This document shows, piece after piece, positions 8,636 through 17,905 of a stretch of 64,000 bases of DNA. A program made the position numbers and the translations under genes. The notes beneath the pieces were generated by a model that made no database searches, had not been told where the DNA came from, and was given only the letters and a program-made list of their open reading frames with translations. The stretch comes from Streptomyces vietnamensis (GTDB taxonomy: Bacteria; Actinomycetota; Actinomycetes; Streptomycetales; Streptomycetaceae), in NCBI RefSeq assembly GCF_000830005.1, contig NZ_CP010407.1, forward strand, positions 1,703,001 to 1,767,000, read 5' to 3'. Each line of letters opens with the position of its first letter. Positions within the stretch are counted from its first letter, which is position 1.

Positions 8636-8667
8636 GACAGCCGGGCGCCTTGCGACGCCCGGCTGTC
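8636..8667. terminator. Terminator after the SDR gene
   Basis: A perfect 12-bp inverted repeat (8636-8647 with 8656-8667, 8-nt loop), 36 bp after the SDR stop. It should end the glnA-aldehyde dehydrogenase-SDR transcript before the phosphatase gene. Confidence 0.75.
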
Positions 8668-8702
8668 GGGTGGGGGTGGGGAGGGGTGGCGGCGGCGAGG
8701 GC

Positions 8703-9488
8703 CTAGAGCGGGGTCACGTACGCCCCGGAGATGCCGCCGTCGACGAGGAAGTCGCTGGCGTTGACGAAGGAGGAGTCGTCGCTCGCGAGGAAGGCGACGG
8801 CGGCGGCGATCTCCTCGGCCTCGGCGAAGCGGCCGACGGGGATGTGGACGAGGCGGCGCGCGGCCCGCTCGGGGTCCTTGGCGAACAGCTCCTGGAGCAG
8901 CGGGGTGTTGACCGGCCCGGGGCAGAGGGCGTTGACGCGGATGCCCTCGCGGGCGAACTGGACGCCCAGCTCGCGGGACATGGCGAGGACGCCGCCCTTG
9001 GACGCGGTGTACGAGATCTGGCTGGTGGCCGCGCCCATGATGGCGACGAAGGAGGCGGTGTTGATGATGGAGCCCTTGCCCTGGCGGCGCATGTAGGGCA
9101 GCGCGGCCTTGCAGCAGAGGTAGACGGAGGTGAGGTTGACGTCCTGGACGCGCTTCCAGGCCTCCAGGCCGGTCTCCAGGATGGAGTCGTCGTCGGGGGG
9201 CGAGATGCCGGCGTTGTTGAAGGCGATGTCGACGGAGCCGTACGTGTCGAAGGCGGTCTTGAACAGCGCCTCGACCTGCTCGGGGTCGGTGACGTCGACC
9301 TGGACGAAGGTGCCGCCGACCTCCTCCGCGGCGGCCTTGCCGGCGGTCTCGTCGATGTCGGCGCAGACGACGTTGGCGCCCTCGGAGGCGAGGCGGCGGG
9401 CGGTGGCGAGGCCGATGCCGCTGCCGGCTCCGGTGATGACGGCGGTACGGCCGACGAGGCGGCGGCAGACGATCTCTTCGTTGGTCAT
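8703..9488 (-). CDS. Short-chain dehydrogenase/reductase (amine cluster)
   Basis: 261 residues, the normal classical SDR length. The cofactor motif TGAGSGIG is at 19-26, NNAG near 91-94, and the catalytic Ser146, Tyr160 and Lys164 (SYTASK) are all present. The acidic residue after the second strand (CADID) favours NAD(H). It ends with a conserved VDGG motif. It is the third gene of a tight operon behind the gamma-glutamyl ligase and the aldehyde dehydrogenase (5 bp gap), so it probably handles an alcohol or aldehyde intermediate of the same amine substrate. For ethanolamine that could be the gamma-glutamyl-ethanolamide alcohol. This is an inference from position. Confidence 0.85.
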   Translation of the reverse strand: MTNEEIVCRRLVGRTAVITGAGSGIGLATARRLASEGANVVCADIDETAGKAAAEEVGGTFVQVDVTDPEQVEALFKTAFDTYGSVDIAFNNAGISPPDDDSILETGLEAWKRVQDVNLTSVYLCCKAALPYMRRQGKGSIINTASFVAIMGAATSQISYTASKGGVLAMSRELGVQFAREGIRVNALCPGPVNTPLLQELFAKDPERAARRLVHIPVGRFAEAEEIAAAVAFLASDDSSFVNASDFLVDGGISGAYVTPL

Positions 9489-9493
9489 GCGGT

Positions 9494-10870
9494 TCAGGCC
9501 TCCGTGCTGAGGAAGACGTTCTTGGTTTCGGTGAAGGCGGTCAGGGCGTCGGGGCCGAGTTCGCGGCCGAGGCCGGACTGCTGGTAGCCGCCGAACGGGG
9601 TCCAGTAGCGGACGCTGGAGTGGGAGTTGACGGAGAGGTTGCCGGCCCGGACTGCGCGGGAGGCGCGCAGGGCGCGGCCGACGTCACGGGTCCAGATCGA
9701 GCCGGACAGGCCGTACTCGGTGGCGTTGGCGAGGCGGATCGCGTCGGCCTCGTCCTCGAAGGGAAGGACGACGGCGACGGGGCCGAAGATCTCCTCGACG
9801 GCGCAGGGGGCGTTCTCGGCGACGCCGGTGAGGACGGTCGGCGGGAACCAGAAGCCGGGGCCCTCGGGCGCCTTGCCGCGGATACCTTCGAGGTCGTCGG
9901 TGACGTAGGAGCGGACCCGGTCGAGCTGGGCGCGGGAGATGAGCGGGCCCATCTGGGTGCGCTCGTCGGTCGGGTCGCCGACGACGATCTCCTCGATGGC
10001 GGGGGCGAGGAGCTCCAGGAAGCGGTCGTACGCGCTCCGCTGGACGAGGATGCGGGTGCGGGCGCAGCAGTCCTGGCCGCTGTTGTCGAGGAAGGACATG
10101 GGAGCCGCTGCCGCCGCGGCCTCCAGGTCCGCGTCGGCGAAGACGATGTTGGGGCTCTTGCCGCCGAGTTCGAGGGTGACCCGCTTCACCTGGCCGGCGC
10201 ACTTCGCCATGATGCTCTTCCCCACCCGGGTGGAGCCGGTGAAGACGATCTTGGCGATGCCGGGGTGTTCGACGAGGGCGTTCCCGGCGACGGGTCCGGT
10301 GCCGGGGAGGACCTGGAAGAGGCCTTCGGGGAGGCCTGCCTCCAGGGCGAGTTCGGCGAGGCGGAGCGCGGTGAGCGGGGTCGTCTCGGCGGGCTTGAGG
10401 ATCACGGCGTTGCCGGCGGCGAGGGCGGGTGCGGTGGCCCAGGCGGCGATCGGCATGGGGAAGTTCCAGGGGGCGATGACGCCGACGACCCCGAGCGGTT
10501 CGAGGATCGTGATGTCGAGGCCGCCGGCCACCGGGATCTGGCGGCCGTTGAGGCGCTCCACTCCCCCGGCGGCGAAGTCGAGCAGGTCGCGGACGTTGCC
10601 GGCCTCCCAGCGGGCGTTGCCGATGGTGTGGCCGGCCTCGGTGACCTCCAGGCGGGCCAGTTCCTCGATGTGGTCGTCGACGACGGCGGCGAAGCGGCGG
10701 AGCAGCCGGGCCCTGTCGGCGGGCGCGGCGGCGGCCCAGCCGCGCTGGGCGGCGCCGGCGCGGGCGACGGCGGCGTCGACGTCGGCGGGGGTGGCGGCGG
10801 GGACGGTGGCGACGAGTTCCTCTGTCGCCGGGTTCAGTACCTGGAGCAACTCTCTTCTCTCTTCTGTCAC
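9494..10870 (-). CDS. NAD(P)-dependent aldehyde dehydrogenase (amine cluster)
   Basis: 458 residues from GTG 10870, which overlaps the stop of the ligase gene by GTGA. The ALDH signatures are complete: WNFPMP near 135-140, the general base Glu234 in LELGGKSPN, the catalytic Cys268 in NSGQDCCA, and EEIFGPV near the end. Slightly shorter than the typical ~480. Coupling to a gamma-glutamyl ligase suggests it oxidises a gamma-glutamyl-amino-aldehyde to the acid, like PuuC in the E. coli putrescine pathway. With the ethanolamine permease nearby, the likely intermediate is gamma-glutamyl-aminoacetaldehyde. The substrate is inferred from context. Confidence 0.88.
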   Translation of the reverse strand: MTEERRELLQVLNPATEELVATVPAATPADVDAAVARAGAAQRGWAAAAPADRARLLRRFAAVVDDHIEELARLEVTEAGHTIGNARWEAGNVRDLLDFAAGGVERLNGRQIPVAGGLDITILEPLGVVGVIAPWNFPMPIAAWATAPALAAGNAVILKPAETTPLTALRLAELALEAGLPEGLFQVLPGTGPVAGNALVEHPGIAKIVFTGSTRVGKSIMAKCAGQVKRVTLELGGKSPNIVFADADLEAAAAAAPMSFLDNSGQDCCARTRILVQRSAYDRFLELLAPAIEEIVVGDPTDERTQMGPLISRAQLDRVRSYVTDDLEGIRGKAPEGPGFWFPPTVLTGVAENAPCAVEEIFGPVAVVLPFEDEADAIRLANATEYGLSGSIWTRDVGRALRASRAVRAGNLSVNSHSSVRYWTPFGGYQQSGLGRELGPDALTAFTETKNVFLSTEA

Positions 10871-12231
10871 AGGCGTTCGAAGGAGCGGCGCAGCTCCCAG
10901 TCGGTCACCGCCGCGTCGAAGGCGTCGAGTTCGACGCGGGCCATGTTGCGGTAGTGGGCGACGACCTCGGCGCCGAAGGCCGCCTTGGCGATCTCGCTGG
11001 TCTCCCAGAGTTCGGCGGCCTCGCGCAGGGTGGTGGGGACGTGCGCGTACTCGGCGGTGTACGCGTTCCCGGTGCAGGGCGGGGGCAGTTCGAGGCGCTG
11101 CTCGATGCCGTACAGGCCTGCGGCGACCAGGCCCGCGACGGCGAGGTACGGGTTGACGTCGCCGCCGGGGAGGCGGTTCTCGAAGCGGGTGGAGCGGCCG
11201 TGGCCGACGACCCGGAGCGAGCAGGTGCGATTGTCGTGGCCCCAGGCGACAGCGGTGGGCGCGAAGGAGCCGGGCTGGAACCGCTTGTAGGAGTTGATGT
11301 TGGGGGCGTAGAGGAGGGAGAAGTCGCGGAGGGCGGCGAGCTGTCCGGCGAGGAAGTGCCGCATGGTCTCGGACATGCCGTGCTGGTCGTCCCCGGCCAT
11401 CACGTTGTGTCCCTCGGCGTCCTGGAGGGAGAGGTGGATGTGACAGGAGTTGCCCTCGCGCTCGTTGTACTTCGCCATGAAGGTGAGCGAGTAGCCCTCC
11501 TGGGCGGCGATCTCCTTGGCGCCCGTCTTGTAGACGGCGTGCTGGTCGCAGGTGACGAGGGCCTCGTCGTACTTGAAGGCGATCTCGTGCTGGCCGGGGT
11601 TGCACTCGCCCTTGGCGGACTCGACGGTGAGTCCGGCGCCGGTCATCTCGTTGCGGATGCGGCGCAGGAGCGGTTCGATGCGTCCGGTACCGAGGACGGA
11701 GTAGTCGATGTTGTACTGGTTGGCGGGGGTGAGGCCGCGGTAGTTGGCGTCCCAGGCCTGCTCGTAGCTGTCCTTGAAGACGATGAACTCGAGCTCGGTG
11801 CCGACGTGTGCCGTGAGGCCGAGCTCCGCGAGACGCTCCAGCTGGCGGCGGAGGATCTGGCGGGGCGCGGCGACGACCGGGGTGCCGTCGGCCCAGGCGA
11901 GGTCGGCCGTCACCATGGCGGTGGCGTCGTTCCAGGGGAGGCGGCGGAGGGTGCTGAGGTCGGGATGCATGGCGAAGTCGCCGTAGCCGCGGTCCCAGGA
12001 GGACATCTCGTAGCCGTCGACGGTGTTCATCTCGGTGTCGACGGCGAGGAGGTAGTTGCAGCCCTCGGTGCCGTGACCGAGGACTTCGTCCAGGAAGAAC
12101 GGTGCGGCGAACCTCTTGCCCTGGAGCCGTCCCTGCATGTCGGGGAAGGCCAGGACGACGGTGTCGATCTCGCCGCTCGCCACGAGGGCGCGGAGCTCCT
12201 CGACGGTGAGCGGGGGTGTGCGGTCTGCCAC
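10867..12231 (-). CDS. glnA4: Glutamine synthetase-like gamma-glutamyl ligase (probably gamma-glutamylethanolamide synthetase)
   Basis: 454 residues from GTG 12231, with a perfect AAGGAGG nine bases upstream; an upstream ATG-like start at 12285 has no site. Glutamine-synthetase blocks are present: a metal site in GTELEFIVF, NPGQHEIAFKY, EGNSCHIHLSL and NRTCSLRVVGHG with FENRLPGGDVNPY. It lacks the adenylylation-loop sequence of true GSI. It lies beside an ethanolamine permease, an ALDH, an SDR and a C26 hydrolase. S. coelicolor GlnA4, from what looks like the same locus, was shown to glutamylate ethanolamine; the symbol rests on that synteny and architecture. A polyamine-type substrate is the alternative. 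Confidence 0.85.
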   Translation of the reverse strand: MADRTPPLTVEELRALVASGEIDTVVLAFPDMQGRLQGKRFAAPFFLDEVLGHGTEGCNYLLAVDTEMNTVDGYEMSSWDRGYGDFAMHPDLSTLRRLPWNDATAMVTADLAWADGTPVVAAPRQILRRQLERLAELGLTAHVGTELEFIVFKDSYEQAWDANYRGLTPANQYNIDYSVLGTGRIEPLLRRIRNEMTGAGLTVESAKGECNPGQHEIAFKYDEALVTCDQHAVYKTGAKEIAAQEGYSLTFMAKYNEREGNSCHIHLSLQDAEGHNVMAGDDQHGMSETMRHFLAGQLAALRDFSLLYAPNINSYKRFQPGSFAPTAVAWGHDNRTCSLRVVGHGRSTRFENRLPGGDVNPYLAVAGLVAAGLYGIEQRLELPPPCTGNAYTAEYAHVPTTLREAAELWETSEIAKAAFGAEVVAHYRNMARVELDAFDAAVTDWELRRSFERL

Positions 12232-12265
12232 GGGATTGCTCCTCCTTCGGCCTGCCGGGAGCCAT

Positions 12266-12287
12266 AAGGTATTGCGATAGACCATTG
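12266..12287 (+). promoter_or_regulatory. Putative operator 1 of the amine cluster
   Basis: AAGGTAT, eleven bases, then ATTG. It lies between the divergent ligase and FCD-type regulator genes. A 22-bp sequence with 15 identical positions, including the first seven and the last six, recurs at 13120-13141 before the permease. The contained GGTAT ... ATAGACC is near-palindromic, as expected for a GntR/FadR-family dimer. Confidence 0.5.
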
Positions 12288-12320
12288 CTTGGGAAGTCCT
12301 GGAGAGAGGGAAACGAGAAC

Positions 12321-13049
12321 GTGGCCAGTACGAGTGAACCGGCGGACCGGCTGACGCCCGTGCTGCGGCCGGTGCGGGCGGGCAACGGATTCGAGGAGGC
12401 CCTGGAGCAGATCCTCCAGGTGGTACGGCTCGGTCTGGTGCCCGGCGGGGAACGGCTGCCCGCCGAGCGGGAGCTCGCCGACCGGATGGGGATCAGCCGG
12501 GTGACCCTGCGCGAGGTCCTCAAGGTCCTCCAGGAGCAGGGGCTCGTGGAGAGCCGGCGGGGCAGGTACGGCGGCACGTTCGTGCTGCCCCGGACGCAGA
12601 CGGCCGACGAGGACGAGCTGCGCCGCCGGATCGCCACGGTCGACATGGAGGACACCCTGCGCTTCCGTGAGGTCCTCGAGGTGGGGGCCGCCGGACTCTG
12701 CGCGGCCCACGGCCTCGACGCGGCGGGCGCCGAGCGGCTGCGGACGGCCGTGGCGGCGACCCATGACGCCCCGCTGGCCGATTACCGCCGCCAGGACACC
12801 CTGCTCCACCTCACGCTCGCGGAGCTCTCCGGCTCGCCGACGCTGACGGCCCAGTACGCCGCGGTGCGCGCGACGGTGAACGACCTGCTGGACTGCATCC
12901 CCCTGCTCGTACGCAATCTGGAGCACTCCCAGCACCAGCACACCGCCCTGGTGGAGGCGGTCCTGGACGGGGACGCGGACGCGGCGCGCGAGGTGATGCG
13001 GGAGCACTGCGCGGGCACGGCGGCGCTGCTGCGGGGCTTCCTGACGTGA
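12321..13049 (+). CDS. GntR/FadR-family (FCD) transcriptional regulator
   Basis: 242 residues from GTG 12321. The N-terminal winged helix-turn-helix (about 25-90) has GERLPAERELADRMGISRVT and the wing GLVESRRGRYGGTFV. The C-terminal all-helical FCD domain (about 110-235) carries the Asp/His metal-binding pattern (FREVLEVGAAGL, LLHLTLAELSG, HQHTALVEAV). FCD domains sense small organic ligands. It is divergent from the glnA-ALDH-SDR operon and 119 bp upstream of the permease gene. With a shared motif in both flanking control regions, it is the obvious local regulator, most likely a repressor relieved by the amine or its gamma-glutamyl product. Confidence 0.9.
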   Translation: MASTSEPADRLTPVLRPVRAGNGFEEALEQILQVVRLGLVPGGERLPAERELADRMGISRVTLREVLKVLQEQGLVESRRGRYGGTFVLPRTQTADEDELRRRIATVDMEDTLRFREVLEVGAAGLCAAHGLDAAGAERLRTAVAATHDAPLADYRRQDTLLHLTLAELSGSPTLTAQYAAVRATVNDLLDCIPLLVRNLEHSQHQHTALVEAVLDGDADAAREVMREHCAGTAALLRGFLT

Positions 13050-13119
13050 GGCCCGCGCACCAGGGGTGCGTAACCCGAAAGTAACGCAGGGGGGTTGCGC
13101 TCCCCCGCCGGCCACCGCA

Positions 13120-13141
13120 AAGGTATGGATCCAATCCATTG
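13120..13141 (+). promoter_or_regulatory. Putative operator 2 of the amine cluster
   Basis: A second copy of the 22-bp AAGGTAT ... CCATTG motif, ending 27 bp before the permease start. It contains the perfect inverted repeat ATGGAT-CCA-ATCCAT. See operator 1. Confidence 0.5.
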
Positions 13142-13168
13142 GGCCCGTTGCGGGGAGCTGACGCTGCC

Positions 13169-14602
<1,434 letters not shown>

Positions 14603-14637
14603 CCCACCCGACTCTCCGCACCTCTGGAGGAAGTTCC

Positions 14638-15318
14638 GTGACCAAGCCGCTGATCGGCGTGACCACCTACCTGGACCAGGCCCGCTGGGGGGTGTGGGAC
14701 ATGACCGCCGCCCTGCTCCCCGCCCGGTACCCGCGGCTCGTCCGGGAGAGCGGAGGCCTCGCCGTCATGCTCCCGCCGGACGGGCCCGAGGCCGCGGCGG
14801 CGGTCGTGGCCCGGCTCGACGGTCTCGTCGTCGCCGGTGGGGCGGACGTCGAGCCCGTACGGTACGGGGCCGAGCCCGACCCCCGTACCGGCCCGCCGGC
14901 CCGCGCCCGGGACTCCTGGGAGCTGGCCCTGGTCGACGCGGCCCTGGCCTCCGGCACCCCGCTGCTCGGCATCTGCCGGGGCATGCAGCTCCTGAACGTG
15001 GCGCTCGGCGGCACGCTGATCCAGCACCTGGACGGGCACGTCGAGGCGGTCGGGGTGATCGGCCGGCACGCGGTGAAGCCGGTGCCGGGAACGCGGTACG
15101 CCTCGCTCGTGCCCGAGCTCACCGAGGTCCCGACCTACCACCACCAGGCCGTGGACCGCCTGGGCACGGGGCTCACGGCCTCGGCCCACGCGGAGGACGG
15201 CACGGTGGAGGCGGTGGAGACGGACGGCCCGGGATGGGTCCTCGGGGTGCAGTGGCACCCGGAGATGGGCGAGGACCTGCGCGTGATGCGGGGCCTGGTG
15301 GAGGCGGCGGCCCGATAG
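14638..15318 (+). CDS. Gamma-glutamyl-amine hydrolase, class-I glutamine amidotransferase-like (peptidase C26)
   Basis: 226 residues from GTG 14638 with GGAGG eight bases upstream. The catalytic triad is complete: Cys113 in GICRGMQLLN, His207 and Glu209 in VQWHPEM. VVAGGADVEP and PTYHHQAVD are typical of PuuD-like gamma-glutamyl-GABA hydrolases. It should remove the glutamyl group at the end of the pathway, releasing glutamate and the oxidised amine (glycine if the substrate was ethanolamine). Together with the ligase, ALDH and SDR it makes a complete glutamylated-intermediate route. It ends before a strong bidirectional terminator. Confidence 0.9.
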   Translation: MTKPLIGVTTYLDQARWGVWDMTAALLPARYPRLVRESGGLAVMLPPDGPEAAAAVVARLDGLVVAGGADVEPVRYGAEPDPRTGPPARARDSWELALVDAALASGTPLLGICRGMQLLNVALGGTLIQHLDGHVEAVGVIGRHAVKPVPGTRYASLVPELTEVPTYHHQAVDRLGTGLTASAHAEDGTVEAVETDGPGWVLGVQWHPEMGEDLRVMRGLVEAAAR

Positions 15319-15399
15319 CCCCGGGCGAAGGGGAAGGGGAAAGGGAAAGGGTGCGGGGCGGCCGGGGTGGGCATCCGGCCGCCCCGCGGTTCGGGGGCT

Positions 15400-15439
15400 G
15401 AGCTCGGAGGAGGCGCTGATCACCGCCTCCTCCGAGCTC
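15400..15439. terminator. Bidirectional terminator
   Basis: A perfect 16-bp inverted repeat (15400-15415 with 15424-15439, 8-nt loop), between the convergent C26 hydrolase and NCS1 permease genes. Among the strongest hairpins in the window. Confidence 0.85.
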
Positions 15440-15508
15440 GGGGCGTGAGGGGGGACCGCACCGCCCTCACGGCTCAGGGGGCAGGGGCGGTGACCGCCGC
15501 CCCGCCGA

Positions 15509-16945
15509 TCAGCTGCTCGTCGCCGCCACCGCGCGGCGGCCGGTGATCGCGTACAGGCCCGCGGCGACGATCATGCCGACCGGCAGGGAGAGGTCGACGC
15601 CGCCGAGCGCCGTGGCGACCGGGCCGGTGTAGACGGTGTTGACGCAGAGGGCGGCCGCGGCCACGCCCACGAGCAGGGAGAGGGCGCCCGCCCAGTTGAC
15701 GCCGCCGGTGAACCAGAAAGGGCTGCCGGGGGTCTCGTCCGAGAGCGTGCGGCCGTCGTACCGGTTCCGGCGCAGGACGATGTCGGCGGCGTACACGGCC
15801 ATGAGGGGGCCGATCAGGACGGTGATCACCTGGAGGGCGTTGCTGACGGTGTCCAGGAAGTTGGACACGAGCAGGCCGTAGAGGGTGAGCGCGACCGCGA
15901 CGGTGCCGTCGAAGAGGACGCTGACGGTGCGCCGGATGCGCATGCCGACGGCCTGGAGGGCGAGTCCGGCGCTGTACGCGGTCAGGGCGTTGATGGAGAT
16001 CGTGCCGAGGACCAGGGCGAGCAGGAAGATCGGCACGAACCAACCCGGCAGGATCCCCTGGAGCGCGTTCTGGGGGTCGGTCATGTCGACGGCCGTGGCC
16101 GCGAAGGCGCCGAGCGAACAGACGACGACGCTGGGCACGAAGGCGCCGAGCGCGGTCCAGCCGACGATCGCCCTCTTCGAGGCCGTACGGGGCAGGTAGC
16201 GGGAGAAGTCGGCGCTCGTGGTGTACGAGAGCGGGCCCGAAGCGATCATCGTGGTGCCCGCGATCAGCAGGGCCCAGAGCTCGGCGCCACTGGCCGGCTC
16301 GGCGGGCGCGTACGAGAAGTCGGCGTGGCGGAAGACCGCGAGGGCGACGACGGTGAAGGCACCCGCCAGGGCCAGGGTGATCGGCAGGTACAGCTTGATG
16401 ATCAGGGCGTGGCCGTAGACGCTGATCGCGAGGGTGAGCGCGGCGATGACGACGACGACCGCCACCTTGACGGGGACGTTCGCGGTGATGCCGGCCTTCT
16501 CGACGAGCGCGAAGGCGGCGGTCGCGGCGGCGGCGAGGTTGAGCGCGAAGTAGCAGACGGAGACCAGCCAGCCGCCGATCGCGTTGTTCACCCGGTTGCC
16601 CATGACGCCGTACAGCGCGCGGGTGATCACCTCGCTCGGCGCGCCCGCGGCCGGCCCCGAGACGGCGAGGAGCCCGGTCAGCACCCAGAAGAGATTGCCC
16701 ACCACGATCACGCCGACGGCCTGCCAGAGGCTCAGGCCCATCAGAACGAGGGCGCCGCCGATGACGAGGCTCAGGTAGTTGACGTTCGCGGCGGCCCAGA
16801 CGGAGAACAGCTCACGGGGATGCCCGTGGCGCTCGGTGTCGGGAATGTGGTCGATGCCGTGCGCCTCGATGCGTCCCGGGCGGTCGGAGACCGGCGGCGT
16901 GACCTCGGCGCGGGCGGCGCCGTGGTCGGGAATCGTGGAAGCCAT
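15509..16945 (-). CDS. NCS1-family nucleobase/hydantoin-type permease
   Basis: 478 residues with about twelve membrane segments; starts at ATG with GGAGGG five bases upstream. The sequence NVNYLSLVIGGALVLMGLSL, the SADFSRYLP motif and GTISINALTAYSAGL are typical of the cytosine/purine branch of NCS1 transporters. It should take up a nucleobase, allantoin or related heterocycle by cation symport. It is divergent from a TetR gene, with the shared control region containing a palindrome, and the YtcJ-like amidohydrolase follows the TetR gene. Together they suggest import and hydrolysis of a cyclic nitrogen compound. The substrate is not determined. Confidence 0.88.
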   Translation of the reverse strand: MASTIPDHGAARAEVTPPVSDRPGRIEAHGIDHIPDTERHGHPRELFSVWAAANVNYLSLVIGGALVLMGLSLWQAVGVIVVGNLFWVLTGLLAVSGPAAGAPSEVITRALYGVMGNRVNNAIGGWLVSVCYFALNLAAAATAAFALVEKAGITANVPVKVAVVVVIAALTLAISVYGHALIIKLYLPITLALAGAFTVVALAVFRHADFSYAPAEPASGAELWALLIAGTTMIASGPLSYTTSADFSRYLPRTASKRAIVGWTALGAFVPSVVVCSLGAFAATAVDMTDPQNALQGILPGWFVPIFLLALVLGTISINALTAYSAGLALQAVGMRIRRTVSVLFDGTVAVALTLYGLLVSNFLDTVSNALQVITVLIGPLMAVYAADIVLRRNRYDGRTLSDETPGSPFWFTGGVNWAGALSLLVGVAAAALCVNTVYTGPVATALGGVDLSLPVGMIVAAGLYAITGRRAVAATSS

Positions 16946-16978
16946 GCGGCCCTCCGGATGCGTGTCGTGCCCACCTGG

Positions 16979-17007
16979 TTGCTTATTGGTCGCACACTCA
17001 ATAGCAT
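16979..17007 (+). promoter_or_regulatory. Promoter and probable operator of the TetR gene
   Basis: TTGCTT (16979-16984), a 17-bp spacer, then TAGCAT (17002-17007) lie only seven bases before the TetR ATG, so the transcript should be leaderless. The inverted repeat TATTG (16985-16989) with CAATA (from about 16999) overlaps the spacer and the -10 box, where a TetR dimer would block both divergent genes. Confidence 0.55.
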
Positions 17008-17014
17008 CGCCGGT

Positions 17015-17674
17015 ATGCCGTCAAGCGTCCAGCGCAAGAGAATTCGGAAAACTCCCGAAGCCCGTAGGGCGGAGATCGTGGAGACCGCGGCCCGGGTCGC
17101 CCTGACCGAGGGCCTGGAGTGCGTCACGCTCCGGCGCATCGCCGACGAACTCGCCGTACGCCCCGGTCTGATCAGCCACTACTTCCCGTCGGCGGAGGAC
17201 CTGGTGGCCGAGGCGTTCAGCGTCGCCGCCACCGGCGAGCTCGACGCCCTGCTGCCCGCCGACCGCCCCGACGGGACCCCCACGCAGTACCTCGCGCGCT
17301 ACTTCGCCCTCTCGGCCGGAGAGGCGTACGACGACATCAGCCGCCTGTGGATCAACGCCCGGCACCTCAGCCGCTACCGGCCCGTGCTCCGCGAGCGGGT
17401 CGCCGAACAGGAGCTCGCCTCCGACGACCGCCTCGAAGGACTCATCCGCGAGGGCGTCGAGCGGGGCGAGTTCCGGACGGAGGACCCGCGCGCGGCGGCC
17501 ATCCAGATCCTGGTGGTCCTCGACGGCCTCGGCGCCCACGCCAACACCGACCGGAGCAACCGCCCGGAGGCGGTGACGCGGATGGCGGTGACGACGGCGG
17601 AACGGGAACTCGGCCTACCGCACGGAGCCTTGACCGACGTACGGCTGCCGGGGGAACCGACCGAGCCACGCTGA
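17015..17674 (+). CDS. TetR-family transcriptional regulator
   Basis: 219 residues from ATG 17015. The N-terminal HTH (about 10-57) has RRAEIVETAARVALTEG, TLRRIADELAVRPGLISHYF, a standard TetR/AcrR motif; this version resembles BetI-type repressors with a C-terminal domain beginning near 85. No ribosome binding site precedes the ATG, but a good promoter ends seven bases upstream, so a leaderless mRNA is likely. It is divergent from the NCS1 permease (69 bp apart) and upstream of the amidohydrolase, and probably controls both in response to the transported compound. Confidence 0.9.
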   Translation: MPSSVQRKRIRKTPEARRAEIVETAARVALTEGLECVTLRRIADELAVRPGLISHYFPSAEDLVAEAFSVAATGELDALLPADRPDGTPTQYLARYFALSAGEAYDDISRLWINARHLSRYRPVLRERVAEQELASDDRLEGLIREGVERGEFRTEDPRAAAIQILVVLDGLGAHANTDRSNRPEAVTRMAVTTAERELGLPHGALTDVRLPGEPTEPR

Positions 17675-17771
17675 CGAACGGAGACCACCGCGGTCTCGTA
17701 GGCGAACGATGCCGTCGGCCGACGCCGGGCTGCCTCCGTCGGTGAGCGGTGTCTGCCGCCGCCGGCCACGC

Positions 17772-17860
17772 CGCCCACCGGCCTCACGCCACCGGTCACC
17801 CGCCCACCGGCCTCACGCCACCGACCCGTCACCCGTCACCCGCCCACCGGCCTCGCCCCC
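17772..17860 (+). repeat. Tandem repeats before the amidohydrolase gene
   Basis: Two identical 23-bp units start at 17772 and 17801, and a third, partly matching copy starts at 17841. They fill the 231-bp gap between the TetR and amidohydrolase genes, with extra CACCCGT repeats between them. No promoter is obvious inside. Probably a slippage product. Confidence 0.6.
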
Positions 17861-17905
17861 ACCCTCCGCCCCTCGACCACCTCTCGCACTTCTCCTGGAG
17901 CCACC

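Noticed and set aside
13120..13141. Reading the permease upstream palindrome as a GlnR box
   Set aside because: It lacks the GlnR pattern, and the shared motif with the ligase gene fits the local regulator better.
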